Assembly: GCA_024413875.1 (NCBI GenBank)
Contig: JAKSVY010000005.1
Location: 1-42,155, forward strand
DNA: 42,155 nt
Direction: 5' to 3'
From: Bacilli bacterium
GTDB lineage: Bacteria; Bacillota_I; Bacilli_A; RFN20; CAG-826
How positions within the stretch are numbered: position 1 is the first letter of the stretch; every line of letters begins with the position of its first letter. The position numbers and the translations under genes are program-made. Below are positions 17,658-26,925 of the stretch, piece by piece. The notes under the pieces were generated by a model, which had not been told where the DNA came from, made no database searches, and saw nothing but the letters and a program-made list of their open reading frames with translations.

Positions 17658-20411
17658 ATGAATTTCAAAAAATGTGGATTAATCGTATTAAGTGGTGTAA
17701 CACTCTTATCGCTCGCCGGATGTAATAATAAGAAAGGTCCTGGCAAAGGTTACACTTACAACACATACTTATCAACAAACCCTAAGACATGGAATACACA
17801 TGACTGGGAAACATCTGATGAAAGCTATGTTCCAGCTTTTACAGAAATGGGTCTTTACGATATCGCATGGGATGGCGCTGATGGTTATAAGGTAGTTCCA
17901 GAAATGGCTGCTTGGAATCAAGCTGATGTCGATGCAGGTACAGTAGGTCCTAAGGATGTTACTGAAGAAGTCTTCGCTGAAGATGATGGTACTCTCTTCG
18001 AAAAGTACGGCTATCAAGGTAACCCTGACTCTGGATATGTTTGGGATATTGACTTAAATCCAAATGCTGTATGGGAAGATGGAACTCCAATCAACGCTGA
18101 CACATACGTTGAATCTATGGAAAGACTTCTTAACCCAAAATTAGTTAACTACCGTGCAGATAGCTGGTACGCTAACGGAACAGTTCTTGCAAACGCTGAA
18201 AGATACTACAAGCAAGGACGTAAGACACTTGATGAATGTTTCTTATACATCGATGCAGGTACTGGTAAATATAAAGATAGTACATTTGCTCAAGATGGTA
18301 AGTACTACATCAACATGGCAAAGCACACATCTTATGCTTCTTCACCATTTGGTGATAGTGCTCAAGGTGATGAAACACTTTACACATTAACACACAACGT
18401 TGCTGGTAACTTCGGTTCTGAATCAGCTGCAAGCTTAGCTGCAGACCGTATTGAAGATGCTATTGCTTACTATGTTTGGAAACACATTCCAGATAAAGGC
18501 GAATTCGCTAATGACTGGAAGGAAAAAGTCCTTGGTATCTCTTCTATTGACCAAGTTGATCTTGAAAAGTGGTGTAACTATGACATCGGTCTCTGGGAGT
18601 TTGATGATAAAGAAGTTTGGGTACGTAAATCACACTCTCAAAAGATGACAGATGATGAATCAACAAGAGAACGTTATTCAACAGATAAGCTCAAAGAAGA
18701 CTTAATGAAAGTCGTCGGTGCATATCAAAGAGGTACAAAATCTTGGTACTGGCAATATCCATTATTCGCTATGAAGAAGAACAACTACCAAGTTGACTTC
18801 GAAAACGTTGGTATTGTTAAAGTTAACGATTACAAGATTCGTTTATTCTTAACTCAAGAAATCGGTCAACTCGATCTTATCTTCTCTTTAACAGGTAACT
18901 GGATTGTTAAGACAGATCTCTATGACAAGCTTACAACAACACTTCAAACAGGTTCTAAGCAAACAACATATGGTTCTAACAAAGTTGAAAACTATGTTTC
19001 TTATGGACCATACAAATTAACTCAATATCAATCAGGTAAGCACATCTTAATGGAAAAGAATGACAAGTGGTATGGCTACACAGATGGTCACCATGAAAAT
19101 CAATTCCAAATGACTGCTATCGATACATCAATCATTCCAGAACACAATACTGCAATGCTTGAATTCGAAAAAGGTAACCTTGATGATATCGAATTATCAA
19201 AGGCAGATATGCCTAAGTACGGTAACTCAAAGCGTAAAACAACAACTCCTGAATCATACACACAAAAAGTATCATTCAACACAGATTACCCAACATTAGT
19301 TAATCGTCAAACAGGTAATGATAATAAGACAGTCTTAACTAACCTTAACTTCCGTAAAGGTTTATCACTTGCTATTGATAGAAACAACTTTGCTTCTCAA
19401 GCAACAGCAGGTTCTGAAGGCTTCACATCATTACTTAACCGTATGTATCTTTCTAACGTTAGAACTGGTGAAGCTTACCGTGATACAGTTCCAGGTAAGA
19501 AAGTTTATGGCCAAGTTTACGACAAATTAGGTGGTAACCCATATGATGCAGGTTACACTGAATCAGCATTATCTGAAGAAGCATGTGGTTACAACATCAA
19601 TATGGCTACTTGGTATGTCCAAAAAGGTCTTGAAGAAGAATTAACTTCAAGCAAAGAAGGACACCTTGCAAATGGTCAAACAATCAAGATTGAATTCCGT
19701 GTCTACGATAACACATCAGAAAATACTAAGGCTGCTTATGAAAGACTTAACGCATTCTGGTGGGGTACTGACGAAAACCCAGGCGTCATCAAGCGTGCTC
19801 AAGATAAGATCAAAGCTGCTAACTCAGTCCCTGGATTCACAGGTATCAACTTCGAACTTGAAATGGTCAAGGATGAAGACTACTACACATCAGCATCTAA
19901 CGGTAACTACGATATGATCTTCTCTATTTGGGGTGGTGCTGCTATTGCTCCATATAACTTAATGCAAGTTTACTGTGATTCTGAATTCACACAAACATGT
20001 GAATATGGTTTCAAAGGAAAACAAGCTAACGTTGCTCTTGATATTGATGTGAATGGTGATGGTGAAATCTCTGGTGATGAAACAAAGTCATTCAACTCTT
20101 GGTATCAAGAAATGGTTGGTATCACAGTCCCAGAAGACAATTCTGCAGAAGCAACACAAAAGCGTGATAAGAAGAACACTATCCTTGGTGGTCTTGAAGC
20201 TGGTGTCTTAAACAGATTCGAAGCAATCCCAATTGTTTCACGTTCATCTACTTCTATCACATCATTCAAGGTTGAAAATGGTACATCTAAGTACATCAGC
20301 TTAGTTGGTTACGGAGGCGTCCGTTTCATGACATTCAACTACAATGATAAAGAATGGGCTGAATTCGTTAAAGAAGCTGGTAATGGTTACGCTGGATTAT
20401 ATCAAAGATAA
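17658..20411 (+). CDS. oppA: Oligopeptide ABC transporter substrate-binding lipoprotein (enlarged)
   Basis: Family 5 extracellular solute-binding protein, 917 aa with lipobox SLAGC (Cys at 22). Ordinary OppA is about 540-600 aa; Mycoplasma OppA is similarly large. Family features include VWDIDLNPNAVWEDGTPINADTYV near residue 130, a YVSYGPYKLTQY segment and LNFRKGLSLAIDRNNF. A canonical 12-residue EF-hand loop DVNGDGEISGDE is encoded at 20046-20081, near the C-terminus. No Walker A motif was found, unlike the ecto-ATPase OppA of Mycoplasma hominis. It binds peptides outside the cell and passes them to OppBC. First gene of the operon. Confidence 0.92.
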   Translation: MNFKKCGLIVLSGVTLLSLAGCNNKKGPGKGYTYNTYLSTNPKTWNTHDWETSDESYVPAFTEMGLYDIAWDGADGYKVVPEMAAWNQADVDAGTVGPKDVTEEVFAEDDGTLFEKYGYQGNPDSGYVWDIDLNPNAVWEDGTPINADTYVESMERLLNPKLVNYRADSWYANGTVLANAERYYKQGRKTLDECFLYIDAGTGKYKDSTFAQDGKYYINMAKHTSYASSPFGDSAQGDETLYTLTHNVAGNFGSESAASLAADRIEDAIAYYVWKHIPDKGEFANDWKEKVLGISSIDQVDLEKWCNYDIGLWEFDDKEVWVRKSHSQKMTDDESTRERYSTDKLKEDLMKVVGAYQRGTKSWYWQYPLFAMKKNNYQVDFENVGIVKVNDYKIRLFLTQEIGQLDLIFSLTGNWIVKTDLYDKLTTTLQTGSKQTTYGSNKVENYVSYGPYKLTQYQSGKHILMEKNDKWYGYTDGHHENQFQMTAIDTSIIPEHNTAMLEFEKGNLDDIELSKADMPKYGNSKRKTTTPESYTQKVSFNTDYPTLVNRQTGNDNKTVLTNLNFRKGLSLAIDRNNFASQATAGSEGFTSLLNRMYLSNVRTGEAYRDTVPGKKVYGQVYDKLGGNPYDAGYTESALSEEACGYNINMATWYVQKGLEEELTSSKEGHLANGQTIKIEFRVYDNTSENTKAAYERLNAFWWGTDENPGVIKRAQDKIKAANSVPGFTGINFELEMVKDEDYYTSASNGNYDMIFSIWGGAAIAPYNLMQVYCDSEFTQTCEYGFKGKQANVALDIDVNGDGEISGDETKSFNSWYQEMVGITVPEDNSAEATQKRDKKNTILGGLEAGVLNRFEAIPIVSRSSTSITSFKVENGTSKYISLVGYGGVRFMTFNYNDKEWAEFVKEAGNGYAGLYQR

Positions 20412-20444
20412 TTGATTAAATCTTAGATTTAAAAAACGAAAATA

Positions 20445-20472
20445 CGAGGGAAAGGTTTCGGCCTTTCCCTTG
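20445..20472 (+). terminator. Intercistronic hairpin between oppA and oppB
   Basis: 11-bp stem CGAGGGAAAGG / CCTTTCCCTTG with one G-U pair and a 6-nt loop, not followed by a T-run. Likely an mRNA-stabilising or partial-termination hairpin that lets OppA exceed the membrane subunits, as in other binding-protein operons. Confidence 0.6.
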
Positions 20473-20495
20473 TTGCGCGTTTAGAAAGGCAAATA

Positions 20496-21545
20496 ATGAA
20501 AGAAACAAAAGAAACTTTAATATACATATTAAAAAGATTGCTCTTAATGATTTTTACTTTTATCGTAATTTTCATTGTTTGCTTCTGTTTAGTACGTTTA
20601 TTACCTCTTTCTGCCGCTGCTGGTCCTGGTAAGGATCCAGAAAACTTCTACCTTAGAATGGTAGCGTTAGGCCGTATGAAAGTTGACATGACTTCTCCAA
20701 CTGGTTATTCAGAAGTCCCTGTTTTACAACAATTAGGAACATTTGTTAAAGGTTTATTTGCACCTGCTACATTCGTTGATTCTGAAGGCAAGGTTCAAGC
20801 TTTATCACGCTGGGGTTATTCATACTCAGTCAATAAGGCTACTCCACCAAATGAATTATTATGGACACGTGTTCCGCCAACTTTATTAATTAACATCTAC
20901 TCAATGATTTTCTCTGTACCACTAGGTATTGCATTAGGTATCTTCATGGCTTTAAAGAAAAATAAATGGGAAGACCACGTCTTATCAGTCGTTGTTATGC
21001 TCTTTATTTCTGTTCCAAGCTTCATCTATGCATTCTTACTTCAATACTTCATGTGTTATATCCTTAAATGGCCATATGCAGTATTAATTAATGGTACAGA
21101 TTGGTTCTCGCCAAAAATGTTCGCATCAATGATCCTTCCAATTCTTGCGATGAGCTTTGGTTCAATTGCTGCGTATGCTCGTTATACAAGAGCAGAATTA
21201 ACCGAAGTCTTAACAAGTGACTTCATGTTACTTGCTAGAACAAAAGGTTTAAGCCGCGCACAAGCTACAGTAAGACACGCATTCAGAAACTCATTAGTCC
21301 CAATCTTCCCAATGTTACTTGGTGAAATCTTAGGATTATTAAGTGGTTCAATGATTATCGAAAAGATTTTCGCTGTTCCAGGTGTTGGTGATCTTTACTT
21401 AACATCAATTCTTGCTCGTGACTATGACTTATTCCAATTCTTATCAATGTTCTACATTGCAATTGGATTAATCGGCGGTCTTATTGTTGACGTATCTTAT
21501 GGTATCGTTGACCCACGTATTAGAATGGGAGGAGGTAAACAATAA
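20496..21545 (+). CDS. oppB: Oligopeptide ABC transporter permease OppB
   Basis: 349 aa inner-membrane subunit with about six helices. The cytoplasmic EAA coupling loop is visible as DFMLLARTKGLSRAQA and RHAFRNSLVPIF, and the C-terminus ends FSYG-like (VDVSYGIVDPRIRMG), typical of the family. An extracellular insert of roughly 80 residues after the first helix (about 40-120) is only slightly longer than usual. Its last base overlaps the oppC ATG, and a GGAGGAGG site inside its 3' end serves oppC. Confidence 0.93.
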   Translation: MKETKETLIYILKRLLLMIFTFIVIFIVCFCLVRLLPLSAAAGPGKDPENFYLRMVALGRMKVDMTSPTGYSEVPVLQQLGTFVKGLFAPATFVDSEGKVQALSRWGYSYSVNKATPPNELLWTRVPPTLLINIYSMIFSVPLGIALGIFMALKKNKWEDHVLSVVVMLFISVPSFIYAFLLQYFMCYILKWPYAVLINGTDWFSPKMFASMILPILAMSFGSIAAYARYTRAELTEVLTSDFMLLARTKGLSRAQATVRHAFRNSLVPIFPMLLGEILGLLSGSMIIEKIFAVPGVGDLYLTSILARDYDLFQFLSMFYIAIGLIGGLIVDVSYGIVDPRIRMGGGKQ

Positions 21546-23251
21546 TGAAAAATATCTTTAAAAAGAAAAACGAAGTTGTTGAAACTCCAGTAACTCCACG
21601 TCCAACACGTGAAGTCTATAGTCTTGATAAAATTCCTCAAGACAAATTCTCATTCGCACACAAAGATGAATCATTACACGACACAAAGTTTGAAACAAAA
21701 CCAGTTTCATTCTTAAAAGACGCAATGAGACGTTTTGCAAAGAATAAAGCATCAGTTGTTGCAGCAGCATTAATTGCAATCATTGCTTTATTCGCAATCT
21801 TTGAACCAATTTTTGATCCAAAGAATAAAGATACTAGTGCTGTTGGTTTCCAAGATCCATATTATGGTGATGTTCTCCCTTCACTTGGCAATGGAGTCCG
21901 TGGTACTGGTTTCTGGGATGGTTCTAAGAAAGTTCAACTCCAACAAATCGAATATGATTTAAAGAGTGAAACCGACGCTAACTATCCTGTTATTACAAAA
22001 ACAATTAAAACTGAACACATTGTCAAAAAATCAAAGTTTGAACAATTAAATGAAGATTATTACTTATACACAGTTAGACAAGATAGCTATTCTCTTGTTG
22101 GATGTAAGGTAATCTCTTCACAAACACAAGAAGATATTGACGCTATTAGAGCTTACGAAGTTAAACATAATGTTCAAATCCTTAAACCACTTCTTGATAT
22201 TGATGGATATGTTAGTTCATTCGCCGCCGATAATGGTTTAAGTGTCGGTGACTCAATTGTTCAACAATTAAAGATGTCTTACACAAACAAGACATATTCT
22301 TATGTCTACTATAAGATTCAACCTCAAACTAGAGATAATACAAACGAATTCGTTTCTGGTACAGTTGATGTTGTTAGAGACGCAGAAGGAAATCCTGTTT
22401 ATGAAGACATCTATTTAAGAGATAGTAGTGATAATCTCGTTTACCAAAGAGATGACGGTAATGGTACATTCGACATCCGTGTTGATTACTATGACTATTT
22501 CACCTATAAACGCGGATTCCAACCTTGCTATCCATTTGGCGCATCCGATGATGGTAAGGATATCTGTTTACGTTTAGCAAAAGGTATTAGATTCTCTCTC
22601 CTTCTCGGTATTGGAGTTTCCCTTATTAACTTCCTTATTGGTTTAGTTTATGGGGCAATTTCTGGTTACTATGGTGGAGTCGCAGACTTAATCATGGAAC
22701 GTGTTACAGATATTATCTCTACAATTCCAACAATTATTATTATGACGATATGTTCGATTCAGTTTACGAATAACGTTGAACTGAAAGCGGCATTGGGGCC
22801 TGCGGGCGTCCTTGTCTTGTCATTCTTGGTTGCGTTCGTCTATAACGGATGGATCGGTGTTGCGGGTACAACTCGTATGCAATTCTATCGTTTCAAAGGC
22901 CAAGAATATGTTCTTGCTAGTAGAACATTAGGTGCAAAAGATGGTCGTTTAATCTTTAAACACATTTTACCTAACGCTGCAGGTACTCTTGTTACAAGTA
23001 CAGTCTTAATGATTCCAGGTGTTATCTTCTCAGAATCATCACTCTCATTCTTAGGAATCGTTGACTTCTCACTTTCTGGACTTAGCTCAGTTGGTTCTCT
23101 CCTTGAAGAAGGACAAAAGTTCTTAAGTACATATCCACACATGGTTATGTTCCCAGCCGTCGTCATTTCATTGCTCATGATTTCGTTCAACTTATTTGGT
23201 AACGGATTACGTGATGCATTCAACACATCATTAAGAGGAAGCGAGGAATAA
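21545..23251 (+). CDS. oppC: Oligopeptide ABC transporter permease OppC with large extracellular insertion
   Basis: 568 aa, about 270 longer than ordinary OppC. After a cytoplasmic N-tail and first helix (about 68-88), residues about 92-328 form a polar, Tyr-rich segment that must lie outside the cell. The normal family sequence then resumes at CYPFGASDDGKDI, equivalent to the usual PFGTD-x2-GRD motif, with five more helices. The EAA loop is EYVLASRTLGAKDGRLIFKH. The insert may touch the enlarged OppA. A short stretch at 22740-22870 uses codons unlike the rest of the gene (ACG, GCG, TTG, CTG, GGG). Confidence 0.92.
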   Translation: MKNIFKKKNEVVETPVTPRPTREVYSLDKIPQDKFSFAHKDESLHDTKFETKPVSFLKDAMRRFAKNKASVVAAALIAIIALFAIFEPIFDPKNKDTSAVGFQDPYYGDVLPSLGNGVRGTGFWDGSKKVQLQQIEYDLKSETDANYPVITKTIKTEHIVKKSKFEQLNEDYYLYTVRQDSYSLVGCKVISSQTQEDIDAIRAYEVKHNVQILKPLLDIDGYVSSFAADNGLSVGDSIVQQLKMSYTNKTYSYVYYKIQPQTRDNTNEFVSGTVDVVRDAEGNPVYEDIYLRDSSDNLVYQRDDGNGTFDIRVDYYDYFTYKRGFQPCYPFGASDDGKDICLRLAKGIRFSLLLGIGVSLINFLIGLVYGAISGYYGGVADLIMERVTDIISTIPTIIIMTICSIQFTNNVELKAALGPAGVLVLSFLVAFVYNGWIGVAGTTRMQFYRFKGQEYVLASRTLGAKDGRLIFKHILPNAAGTLVTSTVLMIPGVIFSESSLSFLGIVDFSLSGLSSVGSLLEEGQKFLSTYPHMVMFPAVVISLLMISFNLFGNGLRDAFNTSLRGSEE

Positions 23252-23254
23252 TTT

Positions 23255-25075
23255 ATGGCAGAAGAAAAACAAGAAAAAGTTCTCGAAGTCAAAAATCTTC
23301 GTGTTTCCTTTAGAACAAACACAGGTACAGTTAAGGCTGTCCGTGGTATTAGTTTCTCCCTTTACAAAGGTAGAACACTCGCTATCGTTGGTGAATCTGG
23401 TTCTGGTAAATCAGTTACATCTAAAGCAATTCTTGGTATTTTAGCTAATAACAAGATTGTCGAAGATGGTCAAATTCTCTTCGATGGTAAGAACTTATTA
23501 ACTTTAACAGAAGATAAGTTCACAAAGATTCGTGGTACCAAGATTTCCATGATCTTCCAAGACCCATTAAGTGCGCTTAACCCAATCATGAAGGTTGGTA
23601 AACAACTTACTGAGGCTATGTATCTTCAACATAAGGCTACAGTCAAATTCGCTAAGGAATACTTAAAGAGATTTGATAAAGTCGCAGCTAAATATGTTAG
23701 TGGTGCAGAAGATAAAGCAATTCTTTCATTATCTAAATATAAAGAAAAATATGAAAACGAAGATGCTTTATATGAAGGCCTTAACATTGAAGGCTATAAA
23801 GATTTATTCACTAGATTAGTTAATGAAGAATCTAAGACCTATGTTGAAAACTTAAATAACGCTAAATCATTATTAGCAAACCTTAACTACACATATCTTT
23901 CAGGTGATGCTGCAATGTTCGACATTGAATCATTCACCCAAGAATCAAAAGCAGTTGTTAAAGCATTATCTTTATGCAACACAATTCTTGAAATTGAATC
24001 TGATGACTTAATTGATGTTTATGGTGATGTCCTCGCTACAGATATCGAACAAATCAAGACTTCAATCTCATTACGTGCTCACCAAGATGAAATCTTAAAT
24101 AAGTATAATGCTGCTGACATCTTCGATGTTCCAGCTGCTGCACGTATTAAAGAACGTGAAGTTATCGTTCCAGTTGCAACTTATTATCAATCAATTGTTG
24201 ATACAACAGCAGAATTAATTAAACACCTTGAAGTTCTTGCAAAAGAATATTCAACTGTTGAAGATGAATTCGTTACTGAAGTAATGAAGACATTTGCAAA
24301 ACAATTATTCTTATCTAAATCTGTATTAACAAATGAAGATACAAAGAAACGCGCAATTGAATTAATGACTGAAGTAGGTATTCCTGAACCAGAAAGACGT
24401 TTCTATCAATATCCATTTGAATTCTCAGGTGGTATGAGACAACGTATCGTTATTGCTATCGCATTATCTGGTGATCCTAAGATTCTTATCTGTGATGAAC
24501 CTACAACCGCTCTTGACGTTACAATTCAAGCTCAAATCCTTGAACTTATCAATAAACTCAAAGTCGAAAAGAATTTATCAATCATCTTCATTACTCACGA
24601 CTTAGGTGTTGTTGCTAATATGGCTAACGATATCGCTGTTATGTATGCTGGTAAGATTGTTGAATATGGCTCAGTTTATGATATCTTCTACGATCCACGT
24701 CACCCATATACTTGGGCACTTCTTGGATCTATGCCTGACCTTGAAACAAAAGGCAAACTTGATGCTATTCCAGGTACTCCACCTAATATGCTTCTCCCAC
24801 CTCGTGGTGATGCCTTTGCTGCTCGTAACCAATACGCATTAGCACTTGACTATGAACAAGAACCTCCATTCTTCCAAGTAAGTGATACTCACTTTGCAAA
24901 GACATGGTTACTCCATGAATCTGCACCAGATGTAGAGGCTCCTCGTACAGTTGTTGCACGTATTGCAAATTCATTAAAGGAAAATCCAGTCAATATTCCT
25001 ACATATACTCTTGCTAAGAACTCAATTCTTGCAGGATTAAAGATTTCAAAAGGAGGAAAGAAACGTGGCAAATAG
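23255..25075 (+). CDS. oppD: Oligopeptide ABC transporter ATPase OppD with large insertion
   Basis: 606 aa against about 340 for typical OppD. Walker A GESGSGKS (46-53), Q-loop FQDPLSALNP (Q102), signature FSGGM (390-394), Walker B ILICDEP (410-416) and the His switch FITHD are all intact, so it should hydrolyse ATP. Residues about 126-360, between the Q-loop and the helical subdomain, are an extra mostly helical segment with no family I recognise. The C-terminus (about 495-606) is the oligopeptide-transporter extension, with PRHPYTWALLGSMPDL, but is longer than usual and lacks the usual multi-Cys cluster. Overlaps oppF by 11 nt. Confidence 0.92.
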   Translation: MAEEKQEKVLEVKNLRVSFRTNTGTVKAVRGISFSLYKGRTLAIVGESGSGKSVTSKAILGILANNKIVEDGQILFDGKNLLTLTEDKFTKIRGTKISMIFQDPLSALNPIMKVGKQLTEAMYLQHKATVKFAKEYLKRFDKVAAKYVSGAEDKAILSLSKYKEKYENEDALYEGLNIEGYKDLFTRLVNEESKTYVENLNNAKSLLANLNYTYLSGDAAMFDIESFTQESKAVVKALSLCNTILEIESDDLIDVYGDVLATDIEQIKTSISLRAHQDEILNKYNAADIFDVPAAARIKEREVIVPVATYYQSIVDTTAELIKHLEVLAKEYSTVEDEFVTEVMKTFAKQLFLSKSVLTNEDTKKRAIELMTEVGIPEPERRFYQYPFEFSGGMRQRIVIAIALSGDPKILICDEPTTALDVTIQAQILELINKLKVEKNLSIIFITHDLGVVANMANDIAVMYAGKIVEYGSVYDIFYDPRHPYTWALLGSMPDLETKGKLDAIPGTPPNMLLPPRGDAFAARNQYALALDYEQEPPFFQVSDTHFAKTWLLHESAPDVEAPRTVVARIANSLKENPVNIPTYTLAKNSILAGLKISKGGKKRGK

Positions 25076-26444
25076 TAAAAAGATTTCTAGTTATTCCGTT
25101 CCTGAAGAAGTAGTAGAAGTAGAGAACCATCAAGCATTCGATTACTCAAACGCTGAAGAATTACTTAAGGTTAAACACTTAAAGCAATACTTCAGATTTG
25201 GTAGAGGTGCTTATAAGTACACAAAAGCTGTGCACGATGTTTCATTTAATGTTTACAAAGGCGAAGTCTTTGGTCTCGTTGGTGAATCTGGTTGTGGTAA
25301 AACTACAACAGGTCGTTCAATTATCAAACTTTACAAGATTACTTCTGGTGATGTTTGGTTTAAAGGTGTCCGTATTGCAGCAGGTACACGTTGGAACGAA
25401 AAAGAGATTAAATATACTCGTATTCGTTTAACTCAAAAGCTTGCTGAAATTAAAGTCCTTGAACAAAATGAAATCGCTGATTTAGCAGACGGTCCTGAAA
25501 AAGACCAAGAAATTGCTGCAATCAAAGCAAAATACGAAGCCCAAAGAGAAGAAGCAATTAACTTTGCAACTGGCATTATTAAAACAGAACGTGAACGTAT
25601 TAAACTTGCTAAGCATGATAACGTTCACTGTAATGATGATATCGCTAAGAAAGCAGTTATGGCTGTTGATGAAAAATATGACGCTATCATTGCTGCTAAT
25701 GGTTCATTAACTGAAGAAGAAAAGGCTGCTTATAAGAAAGAAAGAGCAGCAGCAAAGAAGGAAAATATTACTTCTAAGATTCAAATGATCTTCCAAGATC
25801 CAATTGCATCTCTTAACCCACGTATGACTGTTCGTAACATCATCGCGGAAGGTCTTGTAATTCGTGGTGTTAAAGATCAAGAATTCATCACAAAAGAAGT
25901 TAATAGAGTTCTTGAACTTGTTGGTCTTCTTCCAGAACACTCAAACCGTTATCCACACGAATTCTCAGGTGGACAACGTCAAAGAATTGGTATTGCACGT
26001 GCTATTGTTATGAATCCTGAACTCATCATCGCTGATGAACCAGTTTCTGCACTTGACGTATCAATTCAAGCCCAAGTTATTAACTTATTAAATGATTTAA
26101 GAAATGACTTAGGTCTTACAATTCTCTTTATTGCTCACAACCTCAGTGTTGTTAAATATTTCTGTGATAGAATCGCAGTTATGTATTATGGTTCAATTAT
26201 GGAACTTACAACAAGTGACGAATTATTCGCTCACCCATTACATCCATACACCAAATCATTATTATCTGCTGTTCCTCATCCAGATCCAAACGTTGAGCAA
26301 GGTAGAACAAGAATTAGATATAATCCACATACAGCTCATGATTACAGCGAGCAAAAGCCAACATTACGTGAACTTAAACCAGGTCACTGGGTAAGTTGTA
26401 ATGACGCTGAAGCGGCTGAATATATGAAAGAGCTCGGTGAATAA
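25065..26444 (+). CDS. oppF: Oligopeptide ABC transporter ATPase OppF with coiled-coil-like insertion
   Basis: 459 aa against about 310-330 usually. Starts at GTG 25065, supported by a strong AGGAGG site and by conserved sequence downstream. Walker A GESGCGKT (73-80), Q-loop FQDPIASLNP (Q244), FSGGQRQR, IIADEP and the H-loop FIAHN are intact. Residues about 108-234, between Walker A and the Q-loop, are a Lys/Glu/Ala-rich helical insert, probably a coiled-coil hairpin. OppD and OppF thus carry different inserts on different sides of the Q-loop. The stop overlaps the next ATG by one base. Confidence 0.92.
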   Translation: MANSKKISSYSVPEEVVEVENHQAFDYSNAEELLKVKHLKQYFRFGRGAYKYTKAVHDVSFNVYKGEVFGLVGESGCGKTTTGRSIIKLYKITSGDVWFKGVRIAAGTRWNEKEIKYTRIRLTQKLAEIKVLEQNEIADLADGPEKDQEIAAIKAKYEAQREEAINFATGIIKTERERIKLAKHDNVHCNDDIAKKAVMAVDEKYDAIIAANGSLTEEEKAAYKKERAAAKKENITSKIQMIFQDPIASLNPRMTVRNIIAEGLVIRGVKDQEFITKEVNRVLELVGLLPEHSNRYPHEFSGGQRQRIGIARAIVMNPELIIADEPVSALDVSIQAQVINLLNDLRNDLGLTILFIAHNLSVVKYFCDRIAVMYYGSIMELTTSDELFAHPLHPYTKSLLSAVPHPDPNVEQGRTRIRYNPHTAHDYSEQKPTLRELKPGHWVSCNDAEAAEYMKELGE

Positions 26445-26899
26445 TGGATTTAGATCCAACAAAAGAAACTAAAGAAGAAAAACAAAAATTCTTTAGTAAA
26501 GGATATTTAATTGGCTTAGCAATTTCGACTGCGGGAGCGATAGTCTTAGGTGCATTAATCTTCGTTATTCGTTACTTCAGTGGAATGCTAGGCGATAACC
26601 GTGTATTTGTTTGTTTAACAGATGCATTCAGCCTTTCTGGATTCTTATCTATAATGTTCTTCTTCATTGTCTGGGTTTCTAATTATGGAGCGTTCGATGC
26701 GATTAGTTATTCTGTGCAACTTGCATTCTTAACTATCTTCCATAGAAACGTCCGTCAAACAAGACTCCCAGCAACGTATAGAGATTATCGTGAATTAAAA
26801 AGAGGTAAGCAAAGAGCAAACACAACATTCATGCTCTTCCCTGGATTATTATTCTTAATCGTAGGCATTATCTTGATTATAGTTTACAACGTAAAATAA
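26444..26899 (+). CDS. DUF3899-like membrane protein
   Basis: 151 aa, with helices at about 22-45, 58-80 and 128-148 and a basic cytoplasmic stretch (RNVRQTRLPATYRDYRELKRGKQRA) before the last. The pattern SNYGAFDAISYS followed by a YRDYRE..R segment and a final glycine-rich helix resembles DUF3899. Function unknown. It overlaps oppF by one base (TAATG), so it is the last gene of the opp operon and may be an accessory membrane factor. Confidence 0.65.
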   Translation: MDLDPTKETKEEKQKFFSKGYLIGLAISTAGAIVLGALIFVIRYFSGMLGDNRVFVCLTDAFSLSGFLSIMFFFIVWVSNYGAFDAISYSVQLAFLTIFHRNVRQTRLPATYRDYRELKRGKQRANTTFMLFPGLLFLIVGIILIIVYNVK

Positions 26900-26925
26900 A
26901 ACGGTTCGCATGAACCGTTTTCTTT
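26895..26925. terminator. Bidirectional terminator
   Basis: 10-bp stem AAAACGGTTC / GAACCGTTTT with a 4-nt loop, T-rich on both strands. It ends the opp operon (plus) and the flippase gene (minus); the flippase stop codon lies at its right edge. Confidence 0.9.

Noticed and set aside
17658..20411. Ecto-ATPase Walker A motif in OppA
   Set aside because: No G-x4-GK(S/T) sequence was found in the protein.
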